64,000 nucleotides of DNA, taken from NCBI RefSeq assembly GCF_050908995.1, contig NC_135125.1, forward strand, positions 13,293,011 to 13,357,010, given 5' to 3'. Every line of letters begins with the position of its first letter. Position 1 is the first letter of the stretch. Both the position numbers and the translations under genes were made by a program. This DNA comes from Andrena cerasifolii (lineage: Eukaryota; Arthropoda; Insecta; Hymenoptera; Andrenidae). A model generated the notes under the pieces. The model ran no database searches, had not been told where the DNA came from, and saw only the letters and a list, made by a program, of their open reading frames with translations. Positions 13,401 to 24,817 of this stretch are shown one piece after another.

Positions 13401-14556
13401 ACACTAATCTTCATTGACGGTAAAGCTCTAAAATCCTGCAAAAACAGAATCCGCTACCTTATGCCTCATCAACAGGCCATAAAGTGTTATCACTTCAGCC
13501 TATAAAATCAGCTATTTCACACTTTTCTACTTACTATTTCATTAGCCAAATCTAAGTCGTGTCATTCCACAAAATCCCATAAAACATTAAAAAAAAACTA
13601 CCCTCCATTGCGAATTCTCATCAACTTTGCATCGACAATTAAAAAGAGAAATCGAAATCACCATTAACTGTTGGTGGTAACTAGTACGTACTGATTAGAC
13701 CAACTTTGGCGAGCCCAGATGAAAGATAATTGGTTGTGTATTCCCGAAAGCGCTTTCTAAACGCAGACACGTGGACTCGACAAAAGACACCGACTGCTTA
13801 CAATGCACAGTCGAAACTGTTTCTCATTGTACGGCGCAAATGGAAATAACTGTAATGCGATGAGAATGGGCGCGAATTGAATCGGAGTGAGCGCAGCGAT
13901 TATTGTTCCGTGGAAATGAATGGAGGGTGATGCGCGTGTGGTGCATGTGCATACACGATCTAGCTAGACGTAGTTGCAGCCGCGGTGCACACTGTGCGTT
14001 GCAGATAGGCTTACGGACGTGTTTCCGTGTTTTGCGACTCTTATCTGCGACAGTGACAGAGGTTCTCAGTGGAGATGCGCTTTGACACTTTGCTTGCGAA
14101 AAGTTTCAAGGGAATATTTTCACAATCTCGTTAACATTGCGATAATTTTCTCTTTAATTTTTAACTTTTTCTTGCCTCTCAGGACGAAAGGATTTCGAGA
14201 TTTGTGAATAGAGTCCATTAGACGTTTGTATCGCAATCATTACTGTTTCGAATTTTGTACATCGTCTAATCTATGGGGATGAAAAATATGACAGTGCTGA
14301 AGTTTGTTAACTTATATATTATTTGCTAAGACTTCTGCTGTAAATATTCGCTTGCATTTACATGACTGCTTTCTTTCATCTCTCGAGGATTATTGGAGAC
14401 ATTTTTCGTAGCTTGCAGCGCTTTGCAGTATGGGACTTTTTATTCTTTACCTCTTTTTGCTCGAGCAAGGCAGTATTCTTTTGCAAATTCGCTTGACTTC
14501 TGCCCTTATTGCAGCGTAACGAGAATTGCGTTGATGTGGTTATAATGTTTATGTAG
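10458..14556. other. Intron-like stretch with one transposon remnant
   Basis: AT-rich sequence with scattered CpG-rich islets (10.8-11.3, 12.7-13.05 and 13.85-14.1 kb). It contains the hAT-like remnant at 11984-12248 and otherwise no supported gene. Open frames such as 11135-11353 (+) and 12739-13047 (-) lack starts or splice context that would raise them above chance. Confidence 0.45.
11984..12248. mobile_element. hAT-like non-autonomous DNA transposon remnant
   Basis: The left end begins CAGGCCCGGCTCGAG and continues into GCGCCCTAGGCGAA. The reverse complement of the right end begins CACGAGCCCGGCTCG and continues into GGCGGCTGCCCAGGGCGG. These imperfect inverted ends, with a CAG start and the GCGCCCTAGGCG-type subterminal segment, resemble ends I associate with animal hAT elements. 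The roughly 230-bp AT-rich interior has no transposase. No clear 8-bp target duplication is visible, and the arms have diverged, so the copy is old. The superfamily assignment is inferred from the ends only. Confidence 0.55.
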
Positions 14557-14673
14557 CGCCATTGCTAAGAAGGGTTTCCACCCTTCCCAGGAAAGGGTTC
14601 CAAAAGAGATACACGTTGGATCCTGATATGTCTTCGTTGTGTGAACACGATCCCAATCATCTTTTCGTGGAGT
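14557..14673 (+). CDS. Candidate second coding exon of the unidentified plus-strand gene
   Basis: This 117-nt segment (39 codons, phase 1 in and out) lies between TTTATGTAG and a consensus donor (GAGT|GTAAGT at 14674). Joined to the first exon it keeps the frame open. It encodes a peptide containing LLRRVSTLPRKGFQKR, then TLDPDMSSLCEHDPNHLFVE. The RRVS motif fits a basophilic kinase (PKA-type) consensus. The acceptor has a weak pyrimidine tract, with a CGTAAC branch-like site at 14515. A much stronger acceptor at 14514 (CTTCTGCCCTTATTGCAG) would add an in-frame TGA at 14532; a transcript using it could start at the internal ATG at 14626. The family is not recognised. Confidence 0.36.
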
Positions 14674-17601
14674 GTAAGTGGACCATTATAATTATTAGCT
14701 TTCCTACGATAATTCTTGGTATCCCAGTCAATCACAAAACTTTTATATTTTTATCAAATTTTTTAGTACACCTTATATTAAATATTAAAATTTTCATGGG
14801 TGGTTAGCGAAACTATAATTATTTGCATTTCTTAAATATCTCAAATAAAGGAAAATTTAATAATTTGTAACCCGAAGGAAGAGATTCCATTCTTCAAAAA
14901 ATAGTCGCCAGTCAAAAGATTATTTAGCGTACCTGTATCAATATACTCAATTTCAAACGTCCCATTTCCTTCTCCAAAAATATCAAAAAACATCGAAACA
15001 CCCTAGATGAGAAATGCACCGAAAGCAATAGCCTTTTTGCAGAAAGAAACCTTCCAACCCCTTCTTCCCTATCTCGCTTATTCCTTCCGAATCCAATAAA
15101 ACTCGATCCCCAGGGGAAAACAACAGAAACGATAAAAACAACCACGACTACTTCCCGATCCAGAAAACAGCATCTCCAGCGATCCATGTTTGGCATCGTC
15201 CCCGCGACCTACATTACACCGCGTTTCGAAAACGTTCAAAAGTGAAACCAAAGCGAAGCCCTTCTGTTCCCATCAGTTGTTCAGCGTTCCATCGGACGCT
15301 CCTAATTTTATCCTCGTATTTTTCGAAGTGTTTCCGCTTGGAATAGGTGATTTATGAAGGGAAGAGAAAAACGAAGGCCAAGGGGAGTCGATTCCTCGAA
15401 GCTGCTCGATTTTCCCCGTGTTCCTTGACCGTTACGCGGAGGAAACATCGTGCCACACTTTTTCGAATGTTTACGCGAGAAGAGCGCGCGTTTGGATGCC
15501 GGCCAGCGGTATTTTTACGCGCCGCGATTGGCGGGCAGGGGGCGGAAACTGGTGCAACGGAATCACCGCAATACGGGCCCGAACCGTGGTCGACGGGTGC
15601 AGGAAGCAAGACGCTGTAACCCAGCCTCGATGCACTCGAAAGGGGGATGCAAAAAGAATTTCCCCCGGTGGAACTGCGGCATTCGTATTCCAGCACCGTG
15701 ATGTGTAAATGCTGACCCATATTCCGGTCCATTTTGAAGCAATTCCAGGCGCCGATGCCGGACAAGCTTGGCCTTGTGGAATTTCACCGAAAATCGCTGT
15801 TCCACGGATTTTTCTGGCTTACGTCGATTTGGGTTACCGAAAACTTGATTTCGGTGCTTGGTGTTGTTTACAAGGAAGGGGGTGAAATGGGGAAAGTTGA
15901 TACATTGATCGTCTATTTAAGAAGAGTTAAGATCATCTGTTTTATATGAAGGGTTCAGAAAAAAATCTGTGTAAGTCCAACTTTCCCTGAAAATCAGTTA
16001 AGTCACTACTTTCATACGTAAGCAAAATTTGTTTACAATATATTGTAGAATTGTAGAATTTCTACGAGCTATTACACCCCAAAACCCGTTAATTAGTTCC
16101 GCATAAATTATTCTACAATAACTAAGTTACCAAAAAAGAAATAGAATACTCCTTAAATACTATTAAAATTAATCAAACTCTATATCAAGCAAAACATGAT
16201 AATAAAACAACTAAGCATGGTAATTGGAAGGATTTAAAAGGCAACATTGCAAAGTGAGAAAAAAGAAGAGAGTCTACTTATTCGGGGTACGTTAATAAAC
16301 TTGTACCATGCTCCAAGAAAGCGTGAAGACTTAATAGCCTGCTAAGTGTTCGTCGATTTGTTGTGCAATTTAATATACAGCAACGGGGCGCGATTAATTC
16401 TCTATTCCCCTGTCAAACGATTGTAAACTTTGTAGAACATGCAATCTGCGAGAAAAATCGCGCGGGAAACGTGGGGCGATGGAAGTAGACCAGTCGCGTG
16501 GAAATTGGAGGAGGCTCTGAGCAGTGAGTGCAGCTTTCACCGGGTTACGCAAAACTGCCACTGTTGAGCGTTGAAACCGTCCCAGAATGGGAAACAATGA
16601 CTGAGCTGCATACTAATTTCCAAACTAGAAGAAAAATAATTGCTTTTCTCACCTGAGCTGCTGTTTTTACCGCTCTACCAAGAAAACACTCAGATTTTAC
16701 GTCCTAAATTACTGTTCTCGTTTTCCCCTTTCATGAACTCTCAAGATTTATTGGAATATTCAGTTTAATTTATAATGATTCCACCCTCTGATGCTTCTTT
16801 CTTGTAATCCACTGTAATAATCAATTTCTTCGTTTACTTTAAATGGCACTATGAAATTAGTAGAAAGATGCTCTGTAGGAACAAGGTAGAAATTGTGCAA
16901 ATCTGTTCCTTTTTCATACGCGTATATGGGCACTGATAATTTTGGTTGCAAGTTTGGCTAGGGGAGTCTAAATGTGTTCATTTTCATTTTTGGAGACGTC
17001 TTCTCTGTAGTAAATTTGTGAAGTTCTTAATCGAGGATTCCAGCTCCTCATGCATACGACCTGTTTTCATTCTCCTATGGTTAATTCCGTTCGCGTCGAT
17101 GCCAAAGGCCTTCGTAGGCAGTTTTGTGGAAAAAAGTTGAAATTTCTTTTATGTACTGAACAGACTGCATGAGATAAATACTTGATATACTAAGTTTCCA
17201 GTGACAATATGTGTGCCTGTAATCTTCATTTCGAAATTCAGATTCGCTTAAAAACCATCTAGGCAGGAGGAAATGACATGGAAGCTTGGATTCAACGAGA
17301 TTCCAAATAAATATTCACATACGTGTCAAAATTTGTCAATTTATCGTTAAACATTTCATTAATGCCCTTGCATGGAGGATTTGCACACCACTCGACCCTT
17401 CGGAAATTAAAGAAAAAAAATCCCAAGTGAACCATGTGGAAACGATTGCACGTATGCATAAACCACTTTACTCCAATTCACGTCATGAACCGCTGCAACG
17501 ATTCTCATTGTCCCATCGAACGATGGCAATTTCCAATTATTGAAGCGCGACGAATAAAGCCGCGAAGTCCATCGCCGAATTCAGAATCGATTGGTGATTT
17601 A

Positions 17602-17872
17602 AGCCGCGTATTCACCTGCGCATTCGCCCCGAATGTGCATTCGGCGCGCACCGATTTTTTGCCCGTTCGGAGCTCAGCGCGCAATCGGCGCGCGTTCGGG
17701 GTTGAGTGAAATTTGCGGCGTCCTTTTCATGGTATTGTTCGGACCCGAATGCGCGCTTTGATGGACCGCCAACAAGCGGATCGGCCCGAATGCGCGCCGA
17801 ACACCGGACGAGCAAAAAATCGGTGCGCGCCGAATGCACATTCGGGGCGAATGCGCAGGTGAATACGCGGCT
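17602..17872. mobile_element. PIF/Harbinger-like MITE with 61-bp perfect terminal inverted repeats
   Basis: The element is 271 bp, bounded by TTA at 17599-17601 and 17873-17875. Its arms (17602-17662 and 17812-17872) are identical over 61 bp, beginning AGCCGCGTATTCACCTGCGC, and imperfect pairing continues inward. A 3-bp TTA target duplication is typical of PIF/Harbinger transposons, hence the call. The interior has no transposase but carries several GAATGCGC/CATTCGG-type subterminal motifs that could bind one. Perfect arms imply recent insertion or ongoing homogenisation. It is much more GC-rich than its flanks. Open frames across it (for example 17727-18017, -) are by-products of this composition. 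Confidence 0.82.
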
Positions 17873-20492
17873 TTACAAACAGCAACTTGGACGGGCCGCA
17901 AACAATGGCCCCGCGGCGTGCCACATTCAGAATCAATTTCGCGGCACGCGAAACGGCGAATCGCGCGCGCGACAGGCGGGCAAAAGTCAAAGGTGAATTA
18001 ATTAACGGCGACCTCATTTTCCTTCGGTGCCAGTGTTGTTAGCAAATAAGCGTTGAATTACACGTGGGTGACACTGGGTGTCATCAGCGGGGTGCTATCT
18101 ATAGCGATTTATGGAAGCCACTGGCGCATCAGCCAGCCTCGCCCATTCGACGTTTAAAGGACAGGTCTTAATTAAAACTCACTAGCCACTTAACTCTCTT
18201 CAAACATTTCACTTGGCGAAGTGGCATTTAAAGATTTTATATTATGTGGGTAGGTATGTAAATCGTCGAACTTAACGATCGCAAGAATTATTATATTATA
18301 AGAAAAAAAAAGAAAATGTAAGAAATGAACGAGAAATGCAAGCTTCTTTTGAGAGCAAATTCAAAGAAATCAGTTTAGGAGGAATTGTTGTATTTGATGT
18401 TCTGATATTTTTTGAGAAATCGTTTGATTAATTTTGTGCCTTCATTGTTTATTAAATGTTCGTAGTTGTCTACTGGCGATGCAAATTGTTATTTGCTTAA
18501 TTTCAGCAATTTTCGGTGTACCTACTTAGTCTGTATTTTTAAAAGCTTTAAAGAAGCAAGTGAAAATGTGGTAATTTTGCTCTGGTTATATGTCATGACG
18601 ATTTTTAATTAATTCTTCACACAGCTGGTAAAATAACGATGAAGGCAATTACGTGCTCCCCCATGTTTTGAAGTGACAGCAGGTTAATTAATCTTTTCAA
18701 ACAACGAAAACGCTGACGCAACGTCGAATCGGTCCCATTGTTATCCTGCACTTTCCAGCGATAATTTGGTGATTAACTTTTAAATGAATTGACGAAACCA
18801 TAACGCAAAATCGTAGTTTTGTCGTGGCTAGAGATGATGTTAGTTTAATTAACTTCGATGCAGGGAAGTTTTCCTTTTTGTATTTTAAGACGCTGACTTA
18901 ATTGTATGTATATTTTATCATAGGACGAGGCGTGCAATTAAGTTGCTCGTTATCTGATGCTCCGTAGAGATAAAGGCTCAATTAACTCCGGGGGCATTGA
19001 ATTCCAATAATTAACGAAATAATGATAGCAGTCGCGAGAATATTTACAATGTTCTCTTGTCCGGGGCATCGAGGTGACAGCTGATTAATTGTTCACGAGG
19101 AAAACCGCGAATTATGCGATCAGTCTGATAAAGATCAGGGCCATCGAAGCGGCTTAATTGTTTCGCGTAATCCTGCATCAGCGTTGCATCGTTGCATCGT
19201 TCGCGCCAAGTGCATCGTTGCACGGCCGTTTGCACTCGTAACTCAGCCAGCAAGTAATAGCACAAACGATTATCGTTTGTAACTTTCAAACAGTGCAAAT
19301 CGTGGAAGTTGCTCGACTGTTGCAGAGTCTGAGAGGAGGTGGTATTTATTTCTGTTAGAGAGGTTGAATAAATGCAATGAATCTGGTTAAGGGTAGTGGT
19401 CAGTGTTTGTTTGCCAATTGGAGGGAGGTAATTTTAGAAATGGCAATGTTTATTAAAATTGCGGTGCTATTATGTCTTTTTAATTTGACACACTAGATAT
19501 AGTAATTATTTATTATACAAATAGATTAGTGTGGAGGAAAATAAAGCTCAAAGAGGTAAGTAATTTTCAAAGAAAAGTTAGATGTTTAATGTCGACACTT
19601 GTTAGTTAATCCATTTAACAATTTAATGCAAAGTAAATGAGCACAAAGTAGGAATATTCACTGAATAGAGTGTATATTATTATTTCAAAATTTTTGCTAC
19701 TAAAGATAGTGATGGGAGTCGTAAAATAATGTGGAGACCATTTTTGTTAATACTACTTAAGTACTTAATTGTAATCTAAATAATAAATAATAGAATATCT
19801 ACTTAAAAGGAGAAAACAGATAACTCCTTCAGGAAGTTAATACAAATCCTCTCTAAAGGCAACTCGGTAAGGAAATCGCAGCACTTGAAACAAGCCTTCA
19901 GACCAGTGTACTCTAGTTTGATTTTCGTACGACCCTGTACCTGAAAGCACACAGAGGGGTGTCGAAATTGGTTTAATTGGTCAGATTGCCCTCGCTTGGA
20001 CGGTCACTCGATACTGTATCGCACACTTGACCCGAGTCGAGCTCAATGGAAACGCTTTCATTAATTTTGGAGCCCACCCTTTCGGCTGTCGACTCGTTCA
20101 AGGGGAGAATAAGCGTGGAGAGCAGTGCGAGTGATTGTGAAACGGATGCTTCGGCACGATTATCTCGAGTAGACAAATAGGAGACAGTCTCCATAAAATT
20201 TCGCAGTGATATTAATAACAAAAGCATGAAAATTATCACCATTTATTTCGGAACTGTTGCAACTTGTCAAAGATTAGATATCAATTAAAGCAGAATACAT
20301 TAACTCGCAATCACAATGGGAATTATTTATATTACAGCTGGTTAAAATCGATAGTTCGATGGCAACTCCAATTTCTCTCTAAATCTAAAAGACAATATTT
20401 TTATCAACTTTGAGAGCAGTTATACCAGACTTATTATATTGGAAATTTTGCAATTTTAAATATGTCATCTAATTTGTACGCTTATAATGTCT

Positions 20493-20525
20493 CTAACCAT
20501 ATTGTTCCCTTCATTTCTGTTGCAG
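20493..20525 (+). promoter_or_regulatory. Consensus branch site, pyrimidine tract and 3' splice site
   Basis: CTAAC at 20493-20497 is followed by a pyrimidine-rich tract (TTGTTCCCTTCATTTCTGTT) and CAG at 20523-20525. Spacing and composition are what is expected of an insect 3' splice site. It is the best acceptor I found in the window and the main support for the exon that follows. Confidence 0.6.
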
Positions 20526-20594
20526 GTGAGTTAAAATCGTGGTCCTTGCCAAGAGGCTTCCCGCCAGAGATAACGGTGCAGGAGCATGACGAAG
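20526..20594 (+). CDS. Candidate third coding exon (69 nt) of the unidentified plus-strand gene
   Basis: The exon follows the strong 3' splice site and ends at a GAAG|GTAAAG donor. Only one of its three frames is open: two bases complete a codon, then 22 codons, then one base, so it is phase 1 on both sides and fits the donors at 5341 and 14673. Spliced to either, it gives TGT (Cys) followed by ELKSWSLPRGF and, near the end, ITVQEHDE. Being a multiple of three it could be included or skipped without changing the frame. No family is recognised. Alternatives are a cryptic exon, or a segment of another gene whose neighbours I missed. Confidence 0.52.
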
Positions 20595-23500
20595 GTAAAG
20601 ATTGAGTCAGCTGATCAGCCGCGGTGCTGATCGCCATTTAACTGCGCATTTTGCTTCACACCAGGGCACAGGATGCCCGGTGCTAGCGCTAATTATAAAT
20701 GCGATTGTTCCGCGAGAACGCGTCAGTGCGTTTCCTCGATAATCGTGGGTAGATCCAAAGGACTCGATGAACACAGGGGGTTCAGACGCCTTGGCTCGTA
20801 TTTATGAACGCGCCAGCCTTGGGAAACAATCCCAGTTCTGGTATTAATTAGAAAAATGTTGATCGCGACGGTGCTCCAACCAAGATTGCGGCTGTAGCAC
20901 TTTGGTTCACACAGCTAGATACTAAATTGTACCTAATGGGGTTTTCAGGCTTCTTCGCACTATTCACTTCTGCGGCTGATAATTACTATTTCAGATATTT
21001 TTACTTGATATAGATCATGCTGGTTTAAAAAAAAAGATAGAATGTCTGAAATATCACTCGTGTGAAAAGACCCTCGCAGAAATCTATTGCTTGCTCTTTC
21101 GAAAGTTGCTAAATTCTACGTGCGCGTTATAATAATTTAAATCTTGCTCTACTAGCCCTTACAAATTTGCCTTTTTAATAAAATAGGGAGATAAGTCACA
21201 CTTCATACCGCAGCATGTATTCCCACCACCTGGATCAATAATATCTAGTTATCAAGCGTTTCTTTGATTCACTTCGAAACTCTGCCCTCCATCGTTTCTA
21301 TCATCGTTGCATGCCGACGATATTCAGTTCTATCAGTTTCCCTCGTTCCTGCGGTGGTTAGAACCCATTTGTGTCCGACTGATTTGCGTAAGGCTATTGC
21401 TTAATTATTCAAATGGGCGCATATGTGGCCGCGATTACGCTCACAGCTGCTGTTTGCCGAAGCAAACGAACAGACCAGCGTATTTCCGCTCGCGTACTCT
21501 CCACACGCAACGAATAAGCCGCGGTACCTTTTTCGACCCACGAACTTAACCAACGTTCTGTTTCTATTGTTTTTTTTTTCCTATACAGAATAATTAAGCA
21601 ATCCAGAACCCCTCGTCCTTCGAGCGAATTTCCCATATGCACACGATTCTCCCTCGTTTCTGTATCATTTTCAGACGATTTCATCTCTCTGCATCTGCAA
21701 CTGTTCAGTAGCGGATGGAGCAAAGTACTTATTATGACGCTTCCTTCCTTTTGTTGGAGGAACTTTCAGGGTTAAATTTGATTCGTGGATTCCCCGAATT
21801 TTTAGAATAATTCTTTTTCAATTTTTCTTCCTGCAGTTAGCCTCAAAGCTTTGATTGATAATTAGCTTCCTTCAATTATCCTTAAATGCCTCAAGCTTTC
21901 TCTCGGTATCTTGCACGTGATTAAATATAAAAACCAAGATAACCAATAAATATCCAGTAAAAATACCAACTGTAAAGTGGCATTGCACAGATTACAGAAA
22001 ACGTGGCCCAATACTAATATTAGTATCTACCTACCAAAAAATCAGAGACAAGACGAAACTTGGAGCTCCATCTGCTCGCGGAATTATAAGTAGCGTCTCC
22101 CACGCTTTTAACACATCATTGCGCACAGCGTGGACCACCTGTGCCGATGCAAAATTACCGGTAACTAGCGCACTCACCGTTGTTAGAAAGTGGGATTAAT
22201 GGCAGACGCGCGAAATTATTCAGCAGGGTGGATTGTCTCGCTGGTAACGATTGAATGCAGGAGCAGAATTCCCGCTTTGCTAATGGTTCCGTGTTTGTCG
22301 ATGGGTTCGCCCTCATTCCAGCGTTTCGTTTAAACGCCCAATGAAACGAAACACGTCTGTTCGTTTTGTGAAGAGATCCGCGCAGTCGGTTTAGCGCGCG
22401 CGAAGTGGCGTGTCGATCTGGCGATGCGAAGGCGGCCACGAGTGCCACTCGACCTGGCTTTTACGGGGAGAAATGGGTAACTTTGCTTTTTGCAGGACTC
22501 GTTAAACTTGCCCCAGATTTCGAGTGCTATCTGAATCGCACACGGTAGTTAGCTCCTCGAATCCCGAGCAATTTCTGCGTCGATAGCTGCGGGATATACC
22601 TCGATCCACGCTGATGACGTTACCGATTCACGTGGCACGTATTCCTCCCAGAAACGTCAAAATATAAATCCAAATGGTCTGCTGATTGAAGAGTTGAAAT
22701 GGTAAACTATGTCAAAAAAAAATAACCAGTAACTTCTTCAGTGGAAAGAATAATTTATTATAACTGTGTGATATTTATTATATAGAATAATTTATTTTAA
22801 CTGTCAGGGCTATCGCAAGATAGAGCTAAAATCGTAAGTGCCAACATCACTGTGGTGAAAACGATGAAAGTACCAGCAATCTTCGCGGCCGTAATCTTTT
22901 TATTTCCCTATAAATCTGTAAAGGTGGTATACGCTGAAAGTCCATAGCGATAACCACTCGAGTTCGGATAAACGTAAGTAAATGATGTAAGTGACAAGAT
23001 GAACAGACATGCGCTTTTTGTTTCTACTAAAAATTTTAACTACTGGCACTTACGTCGTTTACCGTTTCAACTCCTCGATTTCCTTAACACTTTGAGCAGT
23101 GCGCGGTTGTAAAAGTCGCGAAGCTCCAGAAAATATCGACGCGAAGACACACCGACGTCAGTCGATGCTTTAAGCTTAATAAAAGTGGAAGAATTCTTAA
23201 TAAATCTTCCAAAATTGCATTCCAATCATTACGTAACCATTAAGTGGACACACGTTTAATTATTATCTTTCTAAATGACTATCACAGATTATTATCCCAG
23301 AATCCATACACTATTCAGATGGCTGATCATTTCTATCTCCACGTCAGAGTTTTATTTCTCTATATTTTACTGTCTCCAATATTTCCACTTTGCTTGCGAC
23401 AGAAACTCTGCGACCGATAGATTTACAGAAGCAAAGTGTCTGTTTAGTCGGGTGACAGGTTGTGTTCCTGACACGATCTTAATTTTCTACATTTTAGTCC

Positions 23501-24496
23501 TTCGCGAAGCCGTACCCCACTTTCTGATCTAGTTTTATTAAGTTTCGCGCGAAGGGGGGTTGCACGACGAAGTTCTAGGAAACGTTACGTTCGTTGTGTA
23601 ACTTTTGCTCGTATGGAAATTAGCTGTTGGCATCGACCCCGAGGAAGCGTCACGACGATTTCATTGATGCAACTTCGAATAGAGAACTGAAGCCACAGTT
23701 ACAGCTCTCCCGTGGAAACGGAGTCGAGTTGTTCGCGAAACTCACTAGAATAACGTGCTTGAGTTTTTGGTTCTACGTAACTCCTGGTTCAAACAATGGA
23801 ACTTTATTCACCTATTATTACCCATATGATACATCAGGGTGTGATAATACGATGGAGATGGAAAAATAGAGAACAATGGACCGTTAAATAATATGGAAAA
23901 ATTAGTTGCATTGGGTGTTGAGATTGAGAAACTTCCATCTGTCTGGGAATTGTACGAGAATGTTGTCTGCGTATCATAATTTTTGTGTCTTTTCATATTT
24001 ATTTGTGATTGGAGATAACATTCATTTAACGCCACGTTCGTTCACTCGTGTTGAGAGAAGTACATAACCATGTCTAGTAGAGTAATTTACGTTCAGTGTA
24101 CTTGCTTCTAATTATTTCGAGTAGGTACATAGTAGGAAGCACTTAGAACCAAAGGAACGCAAGTGACATTTTTGAAAATTTTGAATCAAGAGCAGAAACG
24201 ATTAGTTAAATAATTAAATATAATGTTGGCACTTACTATATTAGTAACATTAAATATAACTTAATTTTCATAGAGACTTTACGAGGAATTTTTTTAACAC
24301 ATTTCAATTCCAAACTGAATTTCCTATTATCTATTCCAAATTAAAATTATTCGTTATTTCGGTATTTAAATTATTGTCCATTAATTGCGAACAACTTGGC
24401 GAAAGGATAAAAAGAAAGTAAAGCAGCCTTGTACCAAGAGTATGTTCAAACATTTAATTCGTTTATAATTTATGTAATTCAGTTCAAGCCGCTTTA
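20595..24496 (+). other. Intron-like stretch, no coding exon found
   Basis: No acceptor with the required phase 1 continuation and a good donor was found. The best near-miss is 22496-22543, which has a good acceptor but a poor GTAGTT donor. A 20-bp direct repeat (GAATAATTTATT...) occurs at 22748 and 22785. GTAAGTGCCA-type motifs occur at 22832, 23044 and 24229. CpG-rich patches lie at 21.3-21.7 and 22.1-22.65 kb. Confidence 0.42.
22748..22804. repeat. 20-bp direct repeat, 37-bp period
   Basis: Two copies of a near-identical 20-mer (GAATAATTTATTATAACTGT at 22748 and the same with TTTTAAC at 22785) are separated by 17 bases. This is a small local duplication in AT-rich DNA with no coding role visible. 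Confidence 0.75.
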
Positions 24497-24817
24497 TTAA
24501 CTTTCAGAGGGTAAGAGATAAACCATGAAACGGTAATTGAGATATCTTACTCGACACGAGAGTCCTCGATCCACACCCTGTTTCTGCGAGGCTTTCGCAA
24601 GAATCTTTTCGAGCACCTTTCTCCAGGTGCTAAAATTATCCGTGCCGTCGTAAAAATACCCATCCTCGATCCCCTCATCTCGCCAAACGTGCTCGATCTT
24701 AGTTCCGCGAAGGGCCACACGAAACGTGTCCCATCTCTTCAATTTAATTTTGTCTCTCCCACGTCTGGTTGATTCTTTTTTCAAACGTCTAAGCTCCACC
24801 CAGCAAGGAGAATCCAT
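24497..24817 (-). CDS. Candidate 106-residue ORF with polyA signal overlapping its stop
   Basis: The minus strand opens with ATG in a good start context (GTGATGG: G at -3 and +4), preceded 18 bases upstream by an in-frame TAA, and runs 106 codons to TAA. The predicted product is rich in charged residues (RRLKKESTRRGRDKIKLKRW near the N-terminus, DEGIEDGYFYDGTDN in the middle) and has no signal peptide or membrane segment. AATAAA at 24498-24493 overlaps the stop codon, which would give a very short 3' UTR. A GTAAGA donor-like site lies in frame after the residues GLSCR. No family is recognised. It is either a small nested intronless gene, an exon, or chance. Confidence 0.22.
   Translation of the reverse strand: MDSPCWVELRRLKKESTRRGRDKIKLKRWDTFRVALRGTKIEHVWRDEGIEDGYFYDGTDNFSTWRKVLEKILAKASQKQGVDRGLSCRVRYLNYRFMVYLLPSES

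Larger units (their letters stand above)
14674..20525 (+). other. Intron-like stretch with one MITE
   Basis: The second intron of the candidate gene under this model, 5.9 kb. It holds CpG-rich patches at 15.15-15.65 and 17.55-18.0 kb; the second contains the Harbinger-like MITE. Overlapping open frames around 15.35-15.8 kb occur on both strands and are probably chance. A short ATG-started frame at 16439 with a GTGAGT donor at 16524 is discussed as a finding. The rest is AT-rich with no supported feature. Confidence 0.45.

Noticed and set aside
20665..20803. Open frame after a CACACCAG acceptor 70 bp downstream of exon 3
   Set aside because: The frame is compatible, but there is no good donor before the stop and the acceptor tract is weak.
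22496..22543. Possible exon after a TTTGCTTTTTGCAG acceptor
   Set aside because: Enters in the correct phase, but the only donor (GTAGTT) is poor and the outgoing phase does not match.
22919..22970. Short open segment before a GTAAGT at 22971
   Set aside because: Entry phase does not match the upstream exon, the acceptor is poor, and it lies between inward-facing GTAAGTGCCA motifs that look transposon-related.
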